Shown here one piece after another: positions 25,002 through 33,213 of a stretch of DNA of 45,853 nucleotides. Every line of letters begins with the position of its first letter. Within the stretch, counting starts at the first letter, position 1. The translations under genes and the position numbers were made by a program. Where the stretch lies: positions 1 through 45,853 of the forward strand of contig NZ_WHVV01000021.1 in NCBI RefSeq assembly GCF_009650995.1, written 5' to 3'. The DNA comes from Sporosarcina cascadiensis (GTDB taxonomy: Bacteria > Bacillota > Bacilli > Bacillales_A > Planococcaceae). The notes under the pieces are model-generated. The model searched no databases. It saw only the letters and a program-made list of their open reading frames with translations, and was not told the DNA's origin.

Positions 25002-25349
25002 ATGAAAAAACTTGGACTTGTACTGCTGGGAATTGCGGCAGTGTTTATGCTGGGGATAAATATAGGACCGATGATTGCACTCGCAGTGTCAGGAGCTATT
25101 GCATTTGTCAGCTTTCATTACTGGAGAAAGAGTCAATCCGCATTCGCGAAGGCGGTTTGGATGATTGTTTTGATTGTAAGTTTGATCAGCTCGATTTCGA
25201 ACATTCCCGCTTTCATCGGTATTATCGCATTGATCGGGATCTACTATGTGTGGCGCAAATGGAATGAGCGCACTGTGAATCCGGATATCACAGACTCGAA
25301 TGATCCATTCACAAATTTCGAACGCCAATGGAATGAAATGACTAAGTAA
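25002..25349 (+). CDS. LiaI-like small membrane protein
   Basis: 115 aa with an N-terminal membrane region (LGLVLLGIAAVFMLGINIGP), further hydrophobic stretches up to about residue 85, and a polar C-terminus (ERQWNEMTK). It sits immediately before a PspA-family gene, as liaI sits before liaH in B. subtilis, where LiaI anchors LiaH at the membrane under envelope stress. The ribosome site is GAAGGGAGG. The assignment rests on context more than on sequence, since LiaI is poorly conserved. Confidence 0.75.
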   Translation: MKKLGLVLLGIAAVFMLGINIGPMIALAVSGAIAFVSFHYWRKSQSAFAKAVWMIVLIVSLISSISNIPAFIGIIALIGIYYVWRKWNERTVNPDITDSNDPFTNFERQWNEMTK

Positions 25350-25363
25350 AGGAGAGATGGACA

Positions 25364-25999
25364 ATGAACGCATTTTGGCATCGGTTAAAATACACGGTAC
25401 AGGAAGATTTGAATAGTTTGATGGACAAGAAGAAGACGGGGAATGAGAACCCGATTGAGCAGCTGAATCAATATTTTTTGGACGCACAGCAGCAAACGGC
25501 GGAAATCGGCAAGCTGCTCGAACGTCAGGGAAGACTGAAACAGGAGCTTGAGCAGGAACGTCAGGACGCGGATTTGATGGCAATGAAACGCCGCCGTCAG
25601 CTTGAACTGGCAGAAGCAACGGGCGAGGAAGAACTGATTTCATTCGCGAAAGCGGAAACGGAAGCTTATGAAGGACGTGTGGCGCGTCTGTCTGCAAGCA
25701 TTCAGGAAGCGACGAATGAATTGCTTTCATTGGAGCGGAAGTTTGAAGAAATGAAGCATCGCGTGAAAGATATGCGGGTTCGCCAGCTGCAGTTGATGGG
25801 TAAGGAAAACGTGACGCGGGCACAGGAGAAGATGGATCGATTTGCAGCTCCGGAGACTCTATTCTCGACGCTCGACGACCTGCATTCCTACATCGAAAAT
25901 CTGGGCGGTTCGAAACGTTCGGCGTCATCTGCTTCTTCAATGGAGCAGCGTTTAGATTCATTGGAAAAAAGCAGCGCAAAACAAGAGGAAATTGTGTAA
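25364..25999 (+). CDS. liaH: PspA/IM30-family protein LiaH
   Basis: Coiled-coil phage-shock protein A homologue, 211 aa. It begins NAFWHRLKYTVQEDLNSLMD and is almost wholly helical with long charged heptads (residues 40-150). Such proteins form membrane-bound oligomers that protect the envelope against antibiotics such as bacitracin or daptomycin. The ribosome site AAAGGAGAG is only 14 nt after the liaI-like stop, so the two are co-transcribed. A hairpin follows before liaF. Confidence 0.9.
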   Translation: MNAFWHRLKYTVQEDLNSLMDKKKTGNENPIEQLNQYFLDAQQQTAEIGKLLERQGRLKQELEQERQDADLMAMKRRRQLELAEATGEEELISFAKAETEAYEGRVARLSASIQEATNELLSLERKFEEMKHRVKDMRVRQLQLMGKENVTRAQEKMDRFAAPETLFSTLDDLHSYIENLGGSKRSASSASSMEQRLDSLEKSSAKQEEIV

Positions 26000-26007
26000 A
26001 CTAGAGG

Positions 26008-26026
26008 AGGAAGCGCTTTGCTTCCT
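26008..26026 (+). promoter_or_regulatory. Intercistronic hairpin between liaH and liaF
   Basis: AGGAAGC (26008-26014) pairs perfectly with GCTTCCT (26020-26026) around a 5-nt loop. No long T run follows, so it is more likely a processing or partial-attenuation element, separating highly expressed liaIH from the sensor genes. Confidence 0.55.
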
Positions 26027-26049
26027 TCATCGAGAAGGGGGAGAATGAA

Positions 26050-26751
26050 ATGAACGGCAATGATTCGAATAAAGTGGCGATGCTCGTGCTCGGTTTTCTG
26101 GCGCTGGCATTCGTGGAATCCGTGCTTCTTGGAAACGGCAATATTATTTTTCTCCTTCTCGGTGGAGTTTTCTTCTATTATGGATATAAGCAACGTGAGA
26201 AATGGACGGTCATCATCGCCAGTATTTTTATTTTTCTCGCATTGATGAGTCTCTGGAGCTTGCGGCTGCTCTTTCTTGCTGCCATTGTATATGTGCTGGT
26301 GAAGATGTGGAAAGGAACGCCTTCCAATGAAATCTTCGGTACGCTGCGGACAGAGCGTGCGCAAGGTTCGGAAGGTCTATGGAGAAATCGTCTGTTTTCC
26401 GTCCAGTCCACACCGTTTTCCGCGTATGAGTGGGAAGACGTTCATATGCAGGGATTGTTCGGAAATATTCATGTAGATGTGACAGATACGGTGCTTCCTA
26501 AAGGGGCATCCTTTATTTCGATTCGGCAGAGTGTCGGCAAAATTATTATTGATCTGCCGTACGATATTCCGGTGCGTTTTCATTATGCGACGCTGTATGG
26601 CGAAGCGGATGTGCTGGGCCGCGGACCGCGCCGTTTGCTGAATGAATCGATGCAGGAGACGGACGGCTATGAAACGAAGCAGCCGAATGACCCTGAATTG
26701 ATTATTTCCCTGTTTACGTGGATCGGTGATGTGGAGGTGCGGAGAAAATGA
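26050..26751 (+). CDS. liaF: LiaF membrane inhibitor of the LiaRS system
   Basis: 233 aa. The N-terminal half has about four membrane helices (residues 8-90); the C-terminal half is a beta-rich LiaF-type domain (FSAYEWEDVHMQGLFGNIHVD onward). LiaF keeps the kinase LiaS silent in the absence of cell-wall stress. The GGGGGAG ribosome site is close before ATG 26050. Its stop overlaps the liaS start (ATGA). Confidence 0.92.
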   Translation: MNGNDSNKVAMLVLGFLALAFVESVLLGNGNIIFLLLGGVFFYYGYKQREKWTVIIASIFIFLALMSLWSLRLLFLAAIVYVLVKMWKGTPSNEIFGTLRTERAQGSEGLWRNRLFSVQSTPFSAYEWEDVHMQGLFGNIHVDVTDTVLPKGASFISIRQSVGKIIIDLPYDIPVRFHYATLYGEADVLGRGPRRLLNESMQETDGYETKQPNDPELIISLFTWIGDVEVRRK

Positions 26752-27788
26752 GATCAATCATTAGCCGTACGATACTTCTGACACTGATATTCAGCAGTTT
26801 GGTTGCTGGATTTTTCTATTTATTTATTGATACGACCCTGGAAGGCTACGGCATCATGCTGATGGAAACAGAGGCTGCAGAAATGCCTTTGGCTGCGTGG
26901 CTTTTGATGACCATTTTCGTGATCAGCCTGATGATTGCAGTCTGGATGACGTCGAGCAGCCGGACAAAAGAGCTGTTTATTAAGCAGAAGCTTGAAAATC
27001 TTTATTCGAAACAGGAATTTGTTCCGTCGAAAAAGATGAACAAACAGATAAATCATTCAATCGAGCAGTTATATGACGTACTCCACGCGCAGCGCAATAG
27101 CCTGCGGCGTATTACTGATGAACGTTCTGAAGCACAGGATCAGATTATTCAGGAACGTATCGTCCAAGAAAGGCAGCGTCTGGCGAGAGAACTTCATGAC
27201 TCGGTTTCCCAGCAATTATTTGCGGCGTCCATGCTGTTGTCTGCCATTGCGGAACAGGCGGAAGAAGGACCGATCCGGAAACCGCTGCTGCAGACGGAAA
27301 AAATGGTGCAGCAGGCCCAGCTTGAAATGCGGGCGCTCCTGCTTCATTTGCGTCCGGCGGCTTTGCATAATCAGTCGCTCTCCAAGGGGCTTGAAGAGTT
27401 ATTGAATGAATTAAAGGAAAAAGTGACATTCGATATTACGCATCGTTTGGAGGATATTGAGCTTTCAAAAGGGGCAGAAGACCATTTATTCCGAATTGCG
27501 CAGGAAACGCTGTCCAATACATTGCGGCATGCGAAAGCGACGGAAGTGGAAGTATTATTGATTGAGCGCGGAGGCCTGGCGATTTTACGTGTGCAGGATA
27601 ACGGTGTAGGATTCAGGCAGGATGACGGCAAGGGCGGTTCCTACGGTCTTCAGAATGTGAAGGAACGGGCGATTGAAATCGGCGGTAGCTGTAAAATTGT
27701 GTCGGTGCCTTCGCAGGGGACGATTGTAGAAGTTCAATTACCGATAGAGAGAGGAGTGACCGCTGATGATTCGGGTATTGTTGGTTGA
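26748..27788 (+). CDS. liaS: Sensor histidine kinase LiaS
   Basis: NarL-type kinase of 346 aa: two membrane helices near residues 5-25 and 46-65, a cytoplasmic linker, a HisKA_3 domain with phospho-acceptor His150 in [12 protein letters not shown], and a HATPase domain with [13 protein letters not shown]. It is an intramembrane-type sensor with a very short outside loop, matching LiaS. It overlaps both liaF (ATGA) and liaR (23 nt). Confidence 0.94.
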   Translation: MRSIISRTILLTLIFSSLVAGFFYLFIDTTLEGYGIMLMETEAAEMPLAAWLLMTIFVISLMIAVWMTSSSRTKELFIKQKLENLYSKQEFVPSKKMNKQINHSIEQLYDVLHAQRNSLRRITDERSEAQDQIIQERIVQERQRLARELHDSVSQQLFAASMLLSAIAEQAEEGPIRKPLLQTEKMVQQAQLEMRALLLHLRPAALHNQSLSKGLEELLNELKEKVTFDITHRLEDIELSKGAEDHLFRIAQETLSNTLRHAKATEVEVLLIERGGLAILRVQDNGVGFRQDDGKGGSYGLQNVKERAIEIGGSCKIVSVPSQGTIVEVQLPIERGVTADDSGIVG

Positions 27789-28398
27789 TGATCATGAAAT
27801 GGTTCGCATTGGAGTGTCGGCTTATTTGCAGATGCAGCCGGACATAGAAGTGATCGGGGAAGCAGAGAATGGCAGGATAGCCGTGGACAAGGCGCTCGAA
27901 TTGCGGCCTGATATTATTTTGATGGACATGGTGATGCCCGAAATGAACGGTGCTGAAGCGACCGCTGCCATCATTGCCAAGTGGCCGGAAGCAAAAGTTA
28001 TTATTGTGACGAGCTTTTTGGATGATGATAAGTTATATCCGGCTCTCGAGGCAGGCGCGGTCAGCTATATTTTGAAGACGTCCAATGCCAAGCGGGTGGC
28101 AGACGCGATTCGGGAGACGATGCAGGGACAGACGGTTCTCGAGCCGGAAGTAACGTCAAAAATGATGAGTAAAATGCGCGGCGGACAAACTCATGAACTG
28201 CATGAAGAGTTAACTGACCGGGAACTTGAGGTGCTGCTGCTGCTTGCCAAAGGAAAGTCTAATCAGGAAATAGCGGATGAACTTTTTATTGCGCTGAAGA
28301 CGGTCAAGACGCATGTCAGCAATATCTTATCGAAATTGGAAGTCCAGGACCGCACACAGGCGGTTATTTATGCGTTTCAGAAGAAGCTGGCGGATTGA
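27766..28398 (+). CDS. liaR: Response regulator LiaR
   Basis: NarL/FixJ-type regulator, 210 aa. The receiver has DD at 8-9 and phospho-acceptor Asp54 in [12 protein letters not shown]. The LuxR-type HTH is at the C-terminus ([21 protein letters not shown]). It overlaps the end of liaS, so it is translationally coupled. It probably activates the liaI-like promoter near 24.95 kb and thus its own operon. A DnaA-box cluster follows. Confidence 0.95.
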   Translation: MIRVLLVDDHEMVRIGVSAYLQMQPDIEVIGEAENGRIAVDKALELRPDIILMDMVMPEMNGAEATAAIIAKWPEAKVIIVTSFLDDDKLYPALEAGAVSYILKTSNAKRVADAIRETMQGQTVLEPEVTSKMMSKMRGGQTHELHEELTDRELEVLLLLAKGKSNQEIADELFIALKTVKTHVSNILSKLEVQDRTQAVIYAFQKKLAD

Positions 28399-28437
28399 TC
28401 GATAATAATGTGCATATGTGTAACCTATAATACATAT

Positions 28438-28587
28438 TGTGGATAAAGAAGATTTCTAGAGTTAAATAGTCAGAAATTACGAACTTCTCCACAAACTATC
28501 CACTGACATTGTGTATAACTGTATATTAAGGCTAGTAAATATTTTAGTATGCACATGTGGATAAGTTATTGCGGAAACTTATCCACT
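28438..28587. other. Cluster of DnaA boxes
   Basis: Three perfect 9-mers of the TTATNCACA class lie on the minus strand at 28438-28446, 28510-28518 (A at the variable position) and 28556-28564. One-mismatch copies are on the plus strand at 28485-28493 (TTCTCCACA) and 28579-28587 (TTATCCACT), and a weaker one is at 28496-28504. The 268-bp gap between liaR and uppP holds no gene. B. subtilis has similar DnaA-box clusters away from oriC that titrate DnaA or tie gene expression to replication. Confidence 0.75.
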
Positions 28588-28666
28588 GATCTCGGCGTCA
28601 TGATTGTACTGCCGTGCAGCAGAAAATAGCATAGCGGAAGGGCAGCCTTCGCGGAAAGAGAGTTCT

Positions 28667-29497
28667 ATGGAATTATTCGATTTAATTAAAGCATTAATTT
28701 TAGGTTTTGTAGAAGGTATGACAGAGTTTGCTCCTGTTTCTTCAACGGGCCATCTCATTATCGTGGATAATATGTGGCTGAAAACAGAGGAGTTTTTAGG
28801 GAAATATCCGGCGATCACATTCAAGATCGTCATTCAGTTGGGTTCAATTTTGGCGGTTGTCGTGGTATTTTGGAAGCGATTATTCAGTCTTGTCGGGTTG
28901 TATAAAGTAGACAGCGATGTGAAAATGAGCGAGCGCTTCAATTTGCTTCATGTGATTGTCGGGATGCTGCCGGCCGTTATTTTAGGCTTTGCATTTAAAG
29001 ACTTGATCGATGATTATTTATTTGGAATCGAAACCGTCATCTATGCACTGGTTGCAGGAGCGCTGTTGATGATTGCGGCGGATAAATTTGGTCCGAAACA
29101 ACCGAGGATTCAGACGTTGGATCAAATTACATACCGGCAGGCATTCACTGTCGGACTCGTGCAGTGTCTGTCGCTGTGGCCCGGATTTTCGCGTTCCGGG
29201 GCGACCATCTCAGGCGGTGTACTGTTTGGAATGAATCACCGGACAGCAGCGGATTTTACGTTCATCATGGCGGTGCCGATCATGGCAGGTGCCAGTCTTG
29301 TGTCTGTAATGAAAAACTGGGAGTATATGTCGATGGACCATATCTGGTTTTATGTAGTCGGGTTCCTGAGCGCGTTCGTGTTCTCGCTCATTTCAATCCG
29401 CTTCTTCCTGAAGTTGATTTCGAAAATTAAATTGGTGCCGTTTGCGATTTACCGGATTGTGCTGGCTGCTGTTTTAGCGGTTATTGTGTTTTTATAA
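28667..29497 (+). CDS. uppP: Undecaprenyl-diphosphatase UppP (BacA)
   Basis: Membrane phosphatase that recycles undecaprenyl diphosphate to the monophosphate lipid carrier for cell-wall synthesis; its activity lowers bacitracin sensitivity. 276 aa, the usual length. Catalytic motifs are E16xxxE20 with PVSSTGH at 23-29, and GFSRSGATISGG near residue 175. ATG 28667 has AAAGAGAG upstream; the open frame before it is not preceded by a site. Its position after liaFSR fits a shared envelope-stress theme. A strong terminator follows. Confidence 0.95.
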   Translation: MELFDLIKALILGFVEGMTEFAPVSSTGHLIIVDNMWLKTEEFLGKYPAITFKIVIQLGSILAVVVVFWKRLFSLVGLYKVDSDVKMSERFNLLHVIVGMLPAVILGFAFKDLIDDYLFGIETVIYALVAGALLMIAADKFGPKQPRIQTLDQITYRQAFTVGLVQCLSLWPGFSRSGATISGGVLFGMNHRTAADFTFIMAVPIMAGASLVSVMKNWEYMSMDHIWFYVVGFLSAFVFSLISIRFFLKLISKIKLVPFAIYRIVLAAVLAVIVFL

Positions 29498-29503
29498 GAA
29501 AAG

Positions 29504-29545
29504 AAACGACCTGGCCTTTAGTATGCGGCTAGGTCGTTTTTTTAT
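29504..29545 (+). terminator. uppP terminator
   Basis: AAACGACCT (29504-29512) pairs with AGGTCGTTT (29531-29539), followed by a seven-T run. Confidence 0.9.
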
Positions 29546-29591
29546 CGTTAATTTAATAAGAGAGTGAGTAAATTCTATCTTCAATATCACC

Positions 29592-29629
29592 CGATTGCAG
29601 AACGGACGCAATCCGCTTTCCCGCAATCG
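29592..29629. repeat. CGATTG...CAATCG hairpin element
   Basis: CGATTGC (29592-29598) pairs with GCAATCG (29623-29629), with an inner CGGA/TCCG pair (29603-29606, 29612-29615). A second element with the same CCCGATTGCAG opening lies at 30746-30776. Both lie between small AT-rich minus-strand genes. Confidence 0.6.
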
Positions 29630-29660
29630 CGCGCGATTCCTGAAAAGACAAAAGTTATTA

Positions 29661-29942
29661 TTACTTTGTGATAACCACTTTTTTTGTCATTACGTTTGTC
29701 ATTACAAAAGCAGCTAGTGCAAAACCAACTAAAAAGAGAGCAAGAATTAAATACGCTGCACCTTCAAATCCTCTAACAGTTACAAAGCCGAAGTGAAATA
29801 GGATTATCGCAGCTATTACTGTAGCGACTCCCGGTAGATTTCTTACAAGTACAGAAAAACCTTTTTTTGTTAAGCCCCAAGTAATCAACAATACAATGCT
29901 TCCCGACAAAATAGCCCCAAGAAATGGTGCTAAAATCATCAT
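29661..29942 (-). CDS. Small membrane protein, YesK-like
   Basis: About 93 aa with three hydrophobic helices (APFLGAILSGSIVLLITWG, VATVIAAIILFHFGFV, AAYLILALFLVGFALAAFV) and a basic C-terminus. It resembles the YesK-like family of Bacillus, of unknown role. GGAGGG lies about 10 nt before the ATG at 29942; the ATG at 29960 is itself joined to that ribosome site. It is in an AT-rich block unlike its neighbours. Confidence 0.6.
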   Translation of the reverse strand: MMILAPFLGAILSGSIVLLITWGLTKKGFSVLVRNLPGVATVIAAIILFHFGFVTVRGFEGAAYLILALFLVGFALAAFVMTNVMTKKVVITK

Positions 29943-30126
29943 TCTAATCAATCCCTCCATTTTTAAAAAAATTGATTACTTTACTAATCCACTCTAGATA
30001 ATGTTCCGATAATGCAATTCAGGGCACTTCTTTATTCAGTTAAAGCGCCCTATTCTTGAATAACGAAAGTATGAAATTCGAAAAGAACACTTTACTAAAG
30101 CCACAAGAGTAAATCTTTTTTTGCTC

Positions 30127-30645
30127 TTACTCAATACATAATACCGAAATATCCTTCCATCCATACGCAACATCCTCTACTACGGTTCCTCCAAACGTAC
30201 TAGTTCTATGAATATATTCTTTTCCTCCCATACGTTCATAGAAACCAAGTCCAGATTTATTCTGTCTCATTACCCAAACCATCATAGAATAAATACCTTT
30301 TTCTTTAAAATGCTTAGCAATAGCTGAAACAAGCTGCCTACCAACACCTAATCCTCTACATTCCTGTAAGAGATAAAGCGAATATAGTTCTCCATCAAAA
30401 CTCTTCTCATCAATACTTTTACCTGATGCAAAACCTATAATTTTCCCTATATCATTAATTGCAACATAAATAAAAGGTTCAATCTCGTTATTTAAAAAAT
30501 CAATCCAATTTTTTTCTACATCATCGTACGATAATTCTTTCAGATAATCGGCTGGTACTAGCCCCTGATAAGTATTCCTCCAACTATCAACATAAACTCT
30601 TGATAAGCCCTTTATATCTTCTTTACTTGCTATTCTAATTTCCAA
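30127..30645 (-). CDS. GNAT-family N-acetyltransferase
   Basis: Acetyl-CoA-dependent transferase of about 172 aa. The acetyl-CoA loop is ECRGLGVGRQLVSAI (R/Q-x-x-G-x-G/A pattern) and the C-terminal segment GLGFYERMGGKEY is typical. I start it at TTG 30645, 8 nt after GGAGG; TTG 30660 overlaps that site. The acceptor substrate is unknown. The gene is clearly AT-richer than the flanking core genes, suggesting acquisition by transfer. Confidence 0.85.
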   Translation of the reverse strand: MEIRIASKEDIKGLSRVYVDSWRNTYQGLVPADYLKELSYDDVEKNWIDFLNNEIEPFIYVAINDIGKIIGFASGKSIDEKSFDGELYSLYLLQECRGLGVGRQLVSAIAKHFKEKGIYSMMVWVMRQNKSGLGFYERMGGKEYIHRTSTFGGTVVEDVAYGWKDISVLCIE

Positions 30646-30746
30646 GTTAAGTGCCTCCAATGTAAAACAGTAAAATAATGAAATTTATTATTACATTCTT
30701 TCTTCAACCCCAGTTTGCTCAATAAGTGTTATTCCTTATAATGGCC

Positions 30747-30776
30747 CGATTGCAGCACTACGTTGTAAGACAATCG
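30747..30776. repeat. CGATTG...CAATCG hairpin element, second copy
   Basis: CGATTG (30747-30752) and CAATCG (30771-30776) form the stem. The left side CCCGATTGCAG is identical to the element at 29591. It separates the GNAT gene from the next small gene. Confidence 0.6.
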
Positions 30777-30787
30777 CCCCCGATGGT

Positions 30788-30961
30788 TTAAGATGGTCGT
30801 CTTTTTTCTTTCTTGATTCTGACAATGAGACCAGCAAAGAAAATACATCCAAACCCTATAGATTTCATAATTATATTGCCTACATTTCCCAAACCATCAA
30901 TGGTTAATGAAAATAAAAAAGCCCCTAATAAAATAAATGGTATAGCAAAGATCCATTTCAA
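30788..30961 (-). CDS. Small membrane protein, 57 aa
   Basis: Two-helix membrane protein (WIFAIPFILLGAFLFSLTI and IIMKSIGFGCIFFAGLIV) with a basic tail KKEKRRPS. The start is TTG 30961 with GAGGGAGGG about 9 nt upstream. No family is recognised. It follows the 162-aa gene at 31029 on the same strand and may share a transcript with it. Confidence 0.55.
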   Translation of the reverse strand: MKWIFAIPFILLGAFLFSLTIDGLGNVGNIIMKSIGFGCIFFAGLIVRIKKEKRRPS

Positions 30962-31028
30962 ATCATTAAGCCCTCCCTCTATAGTCGGATGCTTCAGATG
31001 TCCAACATGGTTCAACTAATAGCCCCCT

Positions 31029-31517
31029 TTAGTGGAGTACAACAGTCTCTTTAAACGGGATTCCAAGATAGCTATATTTTATCGTAACCGCATTTATTTC
31101 TTTGTCAAAAAAAACACTAACGCCATAAATTTCATCTTTCTCAGATGCAGTTCCATCATCCAACTTTTCGAAATTAGAAGAAGACGATGTACCTGCTTTG
31201 ATAGTTACATCATTTACATTCATAAATCTATACTCTTTCGCCTCTTCATTGTTGTAGTTATCCGTTATGACAAACCCTTGTAATGCATTACTGACTTGTA
31301 TTTTTGTTTCCGCAGGAATGTCATTGTTATTCACTAAAACATCTAATATCTTTACATTTTGAAAGCCTTTATTGCCGACTCCAACAACAACTGATTTACT
31401 ATCCCCACTCGATGCAAGTGTACCTATCTCCAATGGGGGATTGAATCTTAAAAAGAAGTAAATGCAAGCAATAATTACTGTCAAAATTGAAAACGATATC
31501 CAAACTTTCTTTTTCAA
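31029..31517 (-). CDS. Membrane-anchored or exported protein, 162 aa
   Basis: N-terminal uncleaved signal or anchor helix (VWISFSILTVIIACIYFF) followed by a soluble extracytoplasmic domain of about 140 residues, rich in Asn, Val and Ser and probably beta-sandwich-like. The start is TTG 31517 with a G-rich ribosome site 9 nt before. No cysteine follows the helix, so it is not a lipoprotein. No family is recognised. It is AT-rich like its neighbours. Confidence 0.65.
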   Translation of the reverse strand: MKKKVWISFSILTVIIACIYFFLRFNPPLEIGTLASSGDSKSVVVGVGNKGFQNVKILDVLVNNNDIPAETKIQVSNALQGFVITDNYNNEEAKEYRFMNVNDVTIKAGTSSSSNFEKLDDGTASEKDEIYGVSVFFDKEINAVTIKYSYLGIPFKETVVLH

Positions 31518-31560
31518 TTCTTTTTGCCCCCCAGCAGATTACTGATTTCAGACTATAAAA

Positions 31561-31616
31561 GGCTCCGATTGTGGCAAGGCTGTGTTCCATTAAATGGCCT
31601 GTTTCTTGAACAAGCC
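31561..31616. repeat. Intergenic repeat-like segment
   Basis: On the minus strand it reads GTTCAAGAAACAGGCCATTT then AATGGAACA. A related segment occurs at 30005-30063 (ATTCAAGAATAGGGCGCTTT then AACTGAATA). Such segments flank small genes in many Bacillus-type genomes. The rest of 31617-31836 is AT-rich DNA in which I see no gene. Confidence 0.45.
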
Positions 31617-31836
31617 CACTTCTTACTACCCCTATTCTAGCACAAAACTATTTGTCCTCTTTAATACTTTTAGTTATTTCCAAAACAATTTTCCGATCTT
31701 CAATTAATATATTTAATAGCATTACAATTAGTACTTTAATTTATAACAAGACAAAAATTATAGGAAGTTGTGAATTATTTTTTTCTTGGCACTGCAGATT
31801 CGCTCGAATTTCAAACCGCATCGTTGATACAGCAAC

Positions 31837-31874
31837 AAAAAAAGGGACACCAATTCATATGCGAATTGCGTCCC
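31837..31874 (-). terminator. Terminator downstream of the MBL gene
   Basis: GGGAC (31844-31848) and GTCCC (31870-31874), with AATTC/GAATT inside, form an imperfect 13-bp stem. On the minus strand a run of eight T follows. Confidence 0.75.
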
Positions 31875-31919
31875 CGGTTGGTATACAATTTTATGTTTTC
31901 TTCCCGTGTTCCGAACCCG

Positions 31920-32657
31920 TTATGAAAAAGAGTAATTTTTCCCTACCTCTGCAATCTCTGCGGGGCCTTTGAAGACATTTTGTGCTTCTTGCAAAATATC
32001 TTCTATGTTGCCGTGATGCGGGAGGTGGGTTAGGATCAGTTGTCCGACTTTGGCTTCATTCGCCAGTTTTCCTGCCTGGCTGCCGGCTAGATGTCCTGGC
32101 GATACGCCGATATGTTCTTCATAAAGATTGGCTTCGCTGAACAGCAGGTCTGCACCTTCTGCGAATGAAACGAGCTTGTCCGACCATTCAGTGTCTGCGG
32201 TGAAGACGGCGGACTGATGCCCTACAGAAAACTTGATGGCGAGGCAGTAGACGGGATGGACAGTCGGGCAGAAAGTGACGGTGAAAGGTCCGATCTGTTT
32301 TGTCTGTTGCTCTTTAATTTCGATGCCCCGGGTCTGCTGGCTGTGGGTCAGTTTTGCGAACTGCTGTTTATCCCGCGCGTGACCGTAAATCGGCAGTACG
32401 GGAGAAGGCTGTCCGAGATAATACTGGATCAGACGGCTGTACTGCAGGCTGCCGATATCCGCGATATGATCGGCGTGATAATGGCTGATGACGACGGCGT
32501 CAAGCTGCTCCAAGGCGATATAGTTCTGAAGGGATGCAAGCACGCCGCTGCCGCAGTCGATCAGGCAATGAAATCCTTCATGTTCGATAAGAAAAGAAGA
32601 CGTCGCACTGTTCGCTTTCGGATAGCCGCCCCAGATGCCGAGGGGAATGATGTTCAT
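31920..32657 (-). CDS. yhfI: MBL-fold metallohydrolase (YhfI-like)
   Basis: RNase Z-like metallo-beta-lactamase-fold protein, 245 aa. Metal ligands are in SHYHADH near residue 60, with later ligands in TVHPVYCLA, FTADTEWSD and LTHLPHHG. The opening IPLGIWGGYPKANSATSSF resembles B. subtilis YhfI, whose substrate is not known to me. AGGAGG precedes ATG 32657. A hairpin terminator lies about 50 bases after the stop codon. Confidence 0.85.
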   Translation of the reverse strand: MNIIPLGIWGGYPKANSATSSFLIEHEGFHCLIDCGSGVLASLQNYIALEQLDAVVISHYHADHIADIGSLQYSRLIQYYLGQPSPVLPIYGHARDKQQFAKLTHSQQTRGIEIKEQQTKQIGPFTVTFCPTVHPVYCLAIKFSVGHQSAVFTADTEWSDKLVSFAEGADLLFSEANLYEEHIGVSPGHLAGSQAGKLANEAKVGQLILTHLPHHGNIEDILQEAQNVFKGPAEIAEVGKNYSFS

Positions 32658-32823
32658 GAGAATTCCTCCTGTTCCTTGTGATTATTCCTTTATTGTAAGG
32701 GATGAGCATGCAAAAGTCGCAGAAGTTTATGCTGGCCTGCTGTTTCCTTGTATGGTGTGAAGAAGTATAATGAAGTGTATTGAATAGTCGAACAGTTTGG
32801 AGGGGAGCCGGCTGGAGAGAATG

Positions 32824-33174
32824 ATGAAGGTGAAAATCATAGGTTTTATGCTGTGCAGTTTGATTTTATTTGGCTGTTCTCCGATCTTGATGAAAGAAAA
32901 TGCGAATGAAATTTCGAAAAAACAAGCGGAAAAAATTGCCATTGATACAGCAACTGCGGAAGGTTACAGCAACCCCAGATTATTTACATTGTACGATACG
33001 AAAACGGTGAAGGCTTTTCATTATTCGAAGAAACTGGATCAAGACGTCGAAGTGTGGGCAGTCCGGCTTCTGACGGATGACCGGGAGTATATGGAAGGCA
33101 TGCTGGGAGATTTGGAATATTATATTGATATTTCGAATGGGGAAGTTGTGGATAAGATCAGCGGTGTGGATTGA
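32824..33174 (+). CDS. Lipoprotein with PepSY-like domain
   Basis: 116-aa exported lipoprotein: signal helix MKVKIIGFMLCSLILFGC with the lipidated Cys at residue 18, then a single small domain. EISKKQAEKIAIDTATAEGY and a final YYIDISNGEVVD resemble PepSY-type repeats. ATG 32824 is chosen (GGAGAG 4-5 nt before); ATG 32821 and TTG 32797 are in frame but badly spaced. The function is unknown; PepSY domains often inhibit peptidases or bind ligands. Confidence 0.7.
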   Translation: MKVKIIGFMLCSLILFGCSPILMKENANEISKKQAEKIAIDTATAEGYSNPRLFTLYDTKTVKAFHYSKKLDQDVEVWAVRLLTDDREYMEGMLGDLEYYIDISNGEVVDKISGVD

Positions 33175-33213
33175 GGAAAATGTTGTGAATTTATTAGTTG
33201 GAGGAATGGTAAA

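Noticed and set aside
28438..28587. The chromosomal replication origin
   Set aside because: No dnaA, dnaN or AT-rich unwinding region with trio motifs is adjacent; genes on both sides are lia and uppP.
29561..31640. An integron cassette array with attC sites
   Set aside because: The hairpins lack recognisable attC core sites and no integrase gene is visible.
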